Assembly (NCBI GenBank): GCA_018665005.1
Contig: JABJEE010000116.1
Location: forward strand, 1 to 18,072
DNA from: Flavobacteriales bacterium
GTDB lineage: Bacteria > Bacteroidota > Bacteroidia > Flavobacteriales_D > Crocinitomicaceae
Direction: 5' to 3'
DNA length: 18,072 bases
The translations under genes and the position numbers were made by a program. The notes under the pieces were generated by a model, which worked only from the letters and a program-made list of their open reading frames with translations, made no database searches and was not told the origin of the DNA. This document shows, piece by piece, positions 14,224 to 18,072 of the stretch. How positions within the stretch are numbered: the first letter of the stretch is position 1; every line of letters begins with the position of its first letter.

Positions 14224-15477
14224 TTACAGATTGAATGCCTCTTTAACATCCGAAACGTAGTCTGTATCTTCCCATGGGAATAACTTGACGGTTATATTTT
14301 TTGTTTGTCCGGCTGCGTCTTTAAATTCTTTATTAATTGTTTCGCATGTTCTTCCCATGTGACCATATGCCGCAGTTTCGGAGTAAATAGGTGTTCTTAA
14401 ACTGAATCGTGTTTCAATTGCATAAGGCCTCATGTCAAAAATGGCTTCTAATTTTCTGGCGATTTCTCCATCCGTTAATCCTATTTTAGAGGTGCCGTAG
14501 GTATCTACATAAAGTCCCATAGGCTTAGCAACCCCAATAGCATAAGCAACTTGAACAAGAATTTCATCACATAGTCCAGCAGCTACCGCATTTTTAGCAA
14601 TATGTCTTGTTGCATATGCAGCAGACCTGTCTACCTTTGATGGGTCTTTTCCGGAAAATGCACCTCCACCATGAGCTCCTTTTCCTCCATAAGTATCTAC
14701 TATGATTTTTCTTCCAGTTAAGCCGGTATCACCATGCGGGCCACCAATTACAAATATTCCCGTAGGATTTACGTGATACGTGATTTGATCATTAAATAAA
14801 TCTTGAATATGTTTTGGTAATTTGGCTTTAACTCTTGGAACTAGAATTTCAATAACATCACGTTTTATTTTTTCGAGCATGGCTTGCTCACCACCAAAAT
14901 CATCGTGTTGGGTTGAAAGAACAATGGCATCAATTCTAATGGGCTTGTTTTCATCTGAATATTCTATAGTAACCTGTGATTTTGAATCAGGTCTCAAATA
15001 AGTAATATCATTGTTTTCTCTTCTTAAAGCAGCGAGTTCCTTTAAAAGTAAATGAGAAATTTCTAATGGTAGTGGCATATAGCTCTCAGTCTCATTTGTC
15101 GCATATCCAAACATCATTCCTTGATCTCCAGCACCTTGTTCCTCTTTATCTTTTCTTTCAACGCCTTGATTGATGTCAGGAGATTGCTCATGAATTGCAG
15201 AAAATACACCACAAGAATTTCCATCAAACATGTATTCACTTTTGGTGTATCCAATTTTGTTGATTACATCTCTTGCTATCTTTTGAACGTCTAAATAAGT
15301 CTTTGATTTAACTTCTCCTGCAAGAACTACTTGGCCCGTTGTAACTAGGGTTTCACAAGCTACTTTTGATTCAGGATCAAAGGCTAAGAAATTATCAATT
15401 AAGGCATCCGATATTTGATCTGCAACTTTATCTGGGTGTCCTTCTGAAACGGATTCAGAAGTAAATAAATAAGACAT
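14224..15477 (-). CDS. metK: S-adenosylmethionine synthase
   Basis: MetK joins methionine and ATP to make S-adenosylmethionine in the cytoplasm, the methyl donor used by all methyltransferases, including the two in this window. The 417 residues are slightly longer than the usual 380-400 and contain every expected motif: GHPDKVADQISDA (13-25), GAGDQGMMFGYA (115-126), the GGPHGDTGLTGRKI phosphate region (245-258) and the P-loop-like GGGAFSGKDPSKVDRSAAY (270-288). The start at 15477 gives the family N-terminus MSYLFTSESVSEGHPDK. A -7 box (15497-15504) sits 19 bases upstream, in the 40-base gap after paaH. I see no SAM riboswitch, and the gap is too short for the known kinds. A strong terminator follows at 14176-14202. 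Confidence 0.97.
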   Translation of the reverse strand: MSYLFTSESVSEGHPDKVADQISDALIDNFLAFDPESKVACETLVTTGQVVLAGEVKSKTYLDVQKIARDVINKIGYTKSEYMFDGNSCGVFSAIHEQSPDINQGVERKDKEEQGAGDQGMMFGYATNETESYMPLPLEISHLLLKELAALRRENNDITYLRPDSKSQVTIEYSDENKPIRIDAIVLSTQHDDFGGEQAMLEKIKRDVIEILVPRVKAKLPKHIQDLFNDQITYHVNPTGIFVIGGPHGDTGLTGRKIIVDTYGGKGAHGGGAFSGKDPSKVDRSAAYATRHIAKNAVAAGLCDEILVQVAYAIGVAKPMGLYVDTYGTSKIGLTDGEIARKLEAIFDMRPYAIETRFSLRTPIYSETAAYGHMGRTCETINKEFKDAAGQTKNITVKLFPWEDTDYVSDVKEAFNL

Positions 15478-15496
15478 ATTTTTTTGTTTAAGACTG

Positions 15497-15504
15497 CAAA
15501 TCTA
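15497..15504 (-). promoter_or_regulatory. -7 box of metK
   Basis: On the minus strand TAGATTTG (15504-15497) matches TAnnTTTG, 19 bases before the metK ATG. No TTG stands 19-21 bp upstream. It suggests metK is transcribed apart from paaGH, though read-through is possible because no terminator lies between them. Confidence 0.4.
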
Positions 15505-15517
15505 ATAAAAACACACC

Positions 15518-16684
15518 TTAATGAGGGAAAAATTTAGTTTTATTCGCTACCATTCTACGAAGTAGCGGATTTGGTCGGTATCGATCTTCTCCATAATAGT
15601 CAAAAAGATGTTGTAGTTGGCCCAAAATTTCTTTATGCCCCAATTCATCCACCCATGCTAAAAGCCCTTTCGGATAATTTACTCCTTTAGTCATTGCGAG
15701 ATCAATATCAGTGGGTGAACCAACATTCATGAAAACAGCATCAATAGCTTCATTGATTAACATGCATCTTACTCGATCCAATATGTAAGTACCTAATACT
15801 CTATCTTTATTTGGCTCTTTGTTGGCATTGGGCTCTTTGTAGTTATAATAACCACGTCCTGATTTTCTTCCTAAAAATCCTGCTTCAGCATATCGTTTCT
15901 GAGTAAAAGAGGGTTTAAATCTTGAGTCATAGTAAAAAGCTTTAAATACGGATTCAGTTACCGCGTAATTCACATCATTACCTATATAATCCATCAATGT
16001 AAAGGGGCCCATCTTAAACCCACCTAACTCTGTTAGCGCCCAATCAATTGTTGCGAAGTCTGCGATACCTTCTTCATAAATACGAAGGGCTTCACCATAA
16101 AATGGGCGGGCAACTCGATTGACAATAAAGCCAGGTGTGTCTTTACATGTTACTACCGTTTTTTTCCAGTTTTTAATCAGTTCAACAGCGCCATTTAGGG
16201 TTTGCTCATCGGTTTGCACAGCCGGTATGATTTCAACTAGAGGCATTAGCGGTGCTGGATTAAAAAAGTGTATTCCAATGCAGCGATTGGCTTTATTCAA
16301 AGCTGAACCTATTGACGCTATGGATAATGAGGAAGTGTTCGAGGCTAGAATACAAGATTCGCTTACTAATGATTCCACAGCCTTAAACACCTCATGTTTA
16401 ATATCAATGTTTTCAACAATTGCCTCAATTACTAAATCAGAATCAGACAATTGTATAAATTCTGATGTGAATGTGATTCTATTGAGTATTGCTATTTTAT
16501 CTTCTGATGTAATTCTTTCTTTTTCACAAAGACGGCTTAATATTTTGTCCAATCCAGCTTTCGCTTTTTCCAATTGCAACGTTTCTTTGTCAACCACCAC
16601 CACCTCATGTCCATTTTGTGAAGCGATTTGAGCAATTCCACATCCCATGGTACCTGCTCCAATTATTCCAATTTTACTAATCAT
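15518..16684 (-). CDS. paaH: 3-hydroxyacyl-CoA dehydrogenase, PaaH type
   Basis: This NAD-dependent enzyme oxidises a 3-hydroxyacyl-CoA; the likely substrate is 3-hydroxyadipyl-CoA in the phenylacetyl-CoA pathway. The 388 residues have the NAD-binding loop GAGTMG (9-14) and adenosine-binding Asp32 in VVVVD. Further marks are VIEAIVEN (85-92), Ser/Asn of the active site in SNTSSLSIASIG (115-126), catalytic His139 in HFFNPAPLM and TPGFIVNRVARPFY, and LGGFKMGPFTLMDYIGNDVN fits PaaH-type enzymes. A second, shorter C-terminal domain (VLGTYILDRVRCMLINEA to the end) completes the fold. E. coli PaaH, as I recall it, is about 475 residues, so this is a compact version. It overlaps paaG in ATGA and is therefore coupled to it. 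A general beta-oxidation enzyme is the main alternative. Confidence 0.85.
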   Translation of the reverse strand: MISKIGIIGAGTMGCGIAQIASQNGHEVVVVDKETLQLEKAKAGLDKILSRLCEKERITSEDKIAILNRITFTSEFIQLSDSDLVIEAIVENIDIKHEVFKAVESLVSESCILASNTSSLSIASIGSALNKANRCIGIHFFNPAPLMPLVEIIPAVQTDEQTLNGAVELIKNWKKTVVTCKDTPGFIVNRVARPFYGEALRIYEEGIADFATIDWALTELGGFKMGPFTLMDYIGNDVNYAVTESVFKAFYYDSRFKPSFTQKRYAEAGFLGRKSGRGYYNYKEPNANKEPNKDRVLGTYILDRVRCMLINEAIDAVFMNVGSPTDIDLAMTKGVNYPKGLLAWVDELGHKEILGQLQHLFDYYGEDRYRPNPLLRRMVANKTKFFPH

Positions 16685-17454
16685 TTTCCTTTGAATTTGG
16701 CTTTTCTTTTTTCGAGAAATGCTTGCACACCTTCTTGAAAATCTTCTGTTTTACCCGCCTCAGTTTGAAGCTTTTCTTCCAGGTTGAGTTGTTGCTCTAA
16801 TGTGTTATGTAGACTTTGATTAACCGCTTTTTTGGTTAAGCCAAACGCCCTCGTAGGCATCAATGCCATTTTCTCCGCAATTTTTAATGTGAAATCCTCA
16901 AACTTTTCCTCTGGAATACATTTATAAATCATATTGAGTTCTTCTGCCTCTTTTGCTGATATTTTGTCTCCAGTAAACATTAAGGCCAGGGCTTTTTGGA
17001 CGCCAATTATTCTCGGTAGGAAATAAGTACCTCCTGAATCAGGAATCAATCCGATTTTTGAAAAAGCTTGAATAAATGATGCGTTTTCTTGAGCAATGGT
17101 CAGATCACAGGCCAAAGCAATATTCGCCCCGGCTCCTGCCGCAACTCCGTTAACAGCAGCAATTACTGGCTTTTCAAGTGATCTTATTTTTAATATAATA
17201 GGGTTGTAATGGTCTCTAACGATGGATTCAAGTTCAGGTCCACTAGGGTCGGTGGCTTCTGAAAGATCTTGTCCTGCGCAAAAAGCCTTTCCTGATCCAG
17301 TGATGAGGATGGTCCTAATTTCATCATTTTGAGCACAATAATCCAATTCTTTTTGCAAGGAAAATGCCATGGCTTGATTAAATGAATTATAGACTTCGGG
17401 TCGGTTTAGCGTGATCTTAAACACACCATTATTGAGGGAAGTTATCAGTTCCAT
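16681..17454 (-). CDS. paaG: Enoyl-CoA hydratase/isomerase, PaaG type (ring-epoxide phenylacetyl-CoA isomerase)
   Basis: The 257-residue crotonase-fold enzyme closely follows PaaG, which turns ring-1,2-epoxyphenylacetyl-CoA into the seven-membered oxepin-CoA in aerobic phenylacetate breakdown. Visible marks are AFCAGQDLSEATDPSGPE (57-74), where the oxyanion-hole residues lie, then HYNPIILKIRSLEKPVIAAV, GVAAGAGANIALACD (103-117), and FSKIGLIPDSGGT, with the catalytic Asp139 in place of the Glu of true hydratases. The tail EGVQAFLEKRKAKFKGK is also PaaG-like. The start at 17454 sits 27 bases below the WYL regulator gene with no promoter of its own. It is coupled to paaH through the ATGA overlap. 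The oxygenase genes paaABCDE are not in this window. A generic enoyl-CoA hydratase is less likely because of the Asp and the tail. Confidence 0.85.
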   Translation of the reverse strand: MELITSLNNGVFKITLNRPEVYNSFNQAMAFSLQKELDYCAQNDEIRTILITGSGKAFCAGQDLSEATDPSGPELESIVRDHYNPIILKIRSLEKPVIAAVNGVAAGAGANIALACDLTIAQENASFIQAFSKIGLIPDSGGTYFLPRIIGVQKALALMFTGDKISAKEAEELNMIYKCIPEEKFEDFTLKIAEKMALMPTRAFGLTKKAVNQSLHNTLEQQLNLEEKLQTEAGKTEDFQEGVQAFLEKRKAKFKGK

Positions 17455-17481
17455 TATTTTGTAATACTAATTTTTATTCTG

Positions 17482-18072
17482 CTAATTTACTTTATATAAC
17501 TTATTCATACCTGAAATACGCTCTTGAATTACTTTTCGGAGTTCAATGGGTTCAAGGATTTCAATTTCACCTCCATAGCTTAATATTGTTCGAATAAGTT
17601 CTTCTGAAATAAGTAAAGTCAAGACAAAAAGGGAGAACTCTTTTGTTTCTTCTTCTATTTCTTGAGATTCATGTATGGGTTGACTACTAATATATCTTGC
17701 TGCAATGGTGTTTGCCTTGAGAATAATTTTACTTGACTTGCCTTTGTATGATGTTATTCCCATCGAATGCTTAAAATAGTTTTCAGCATCAAAGTCTCCA
17801 GGGTAATGGGTTTCCTCTTCAAGTAATTTTGGAGTATCCATTCGATCTAGGGCATATGTTCTAATTTCTTTTTGTTTTGCATTAAAGGAGATGAGATACC
17901 ACCTGTTTCTATATTCTTTTAAAAAGAGAGGAGAAACTTTTCTCGGCTTTTCTTCGGCTTTTATGTAGCTTGTATATAAAAACCAAACCTGTTTTTTACG
18001 TTGAATAGCTTCCAATAAGAGAGGTAAGAATTCATTGCCACCAATTGAGGTAGCCGATTCAAATTGAATATA
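17482..18072 (-). CDS. WYL-domain transcriptional regulator (partial, N-terminus outside the window)
   Basis: The frame is open to the right edge, so only the C-terminal 196 residues are seen; an internal TTG at 18015 is not a credible start. Visible is the WYL domain, a ligand-sensing SH3-like module: FLPLLLEAIQRKKQVWFLY at the start, then VSPLFLKEYRNRWYLISFN, the name-giving WYL-type motif, and ALDRMD. A helical extension follows (about 95-190, LIRTILSYGGEIEILEP), the usual WYL C-terminal extension. WYL proteins usually have an N-terminal winged-helix DNA-binding domain, expected just outside the window, and respond to nucleotides or other ligands. It runs in the same direction as paaG, 27 bases upstream, so the two may be co-transcribed; whether it controls paaGH is unknown. 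The DNA-binding half must be seen to call it a complete regulator. Confidence 0.82.
   Translation of the reverse strand, partial: YIQFESATSIGGNEFLPLLLEAIQRKKQVWFLYTSYIKAEEKPRKVSPLFLKEYRNRWYLISFNAKQKEIRTYALDRMDTPKLLEEETHYPGDFDAENYFKHSMGITSYKGKSSKIILKANTIAARYISSQPIHESQEIEEETKEFSLFVLTLLISEELIRTILSYGGEIEILEPIELRKVIQERISGMNKLYKVN

Noticed and set aside
15478..15517. SAM riboswitch upstream of metK
   Set aside because: The gap to paaH is only 40 bases and shows no structure resembling known SAM riboswitches.
16119..16631. Long open frame of 170 codons opposite paaH
   Set aside because: It lies fully antisense to a well-conserved enzyme, lacks promoter support and resembles no family.

Overview
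The window looks like a chromosomal segment of a marine-type, AT-rich Bacteroidota, probably of the order Flavobacteriales. Four things suggest this. Two proteins carry C-terminal sorting domains of the type IX secretion system (T9SS): a gliding-motility-associated type B domain at 3-671 and a type A PNP domain at 7749-8627. Intergenic regions hold Bacteroidota-type promoters (TTG, about 20 bp, TAnnTTTG). Shine-Dalgarno sequences are mostly absent. Several families are typical of the phylum (DUF3127, DUF2141, PD40, MORN/YwqK-like). I see no tRNA, rRNA, CRISPR array, integrase, transposase or insertion sequence, and no gene-free stretch above about 130 bp. No gene is obviously of foreign origin, so this is mostly ordinary core and lineage-specific genome.

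Layout. At 3-671 is the end of a secreted PKD-type adhesin-like protein, converging on a TPR membrane protein (668-1834, minus). A face-to-face promoter pair separates that gene from pruA (1901-3529, proline/glutamate catabolism). At 3583-5503 is a three-gene translationally coupled cassette: FkbM methyltransferase, membrane di-iron hydroxylase and DUF2141 exported protein. It converges on coaE (5497-6078, minus, CoA synthesis). A SAM methyltransferase and a ZIP metal transporter form a coupled pair (6161-7617), followed by a T9SS cargo protein (7749-8627).

At 8708-10005 (minus) a flavin reductase-like protein and a DUF3127 protein with an SSB-like DDLPF tail form an operon ending in an intrinsic terminator. 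A MORN-repeat exported protein (10134-10982) and fabD (11030-11911, fatty acid synthesis) follow on the plus strand. The rest is on the minus strand. From right to left it holds a WYL-domain regulator cut by the window edge, paaG and paaH (phenylacetyl-CoA catabolism, coupled), metK with its terminator, a TPR plus PD40 exported protein and truA.

The genes form short independent units, not one pathway. Points worth a second look are the coupled FkbM/hydroxylase/DUF2141 cassette, the symmetric overlapping divergent promoters at 1854-1887, and three genes whose -7 box lies only 4-5 nt from the start codon, which predicts leaderless mRNAs. The SSB-like tail on the DUF3127 protein and a TPR protein that stops straight after its transmembrane helix are also notable. 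I found no clear previously undescribed defence or mobile system.
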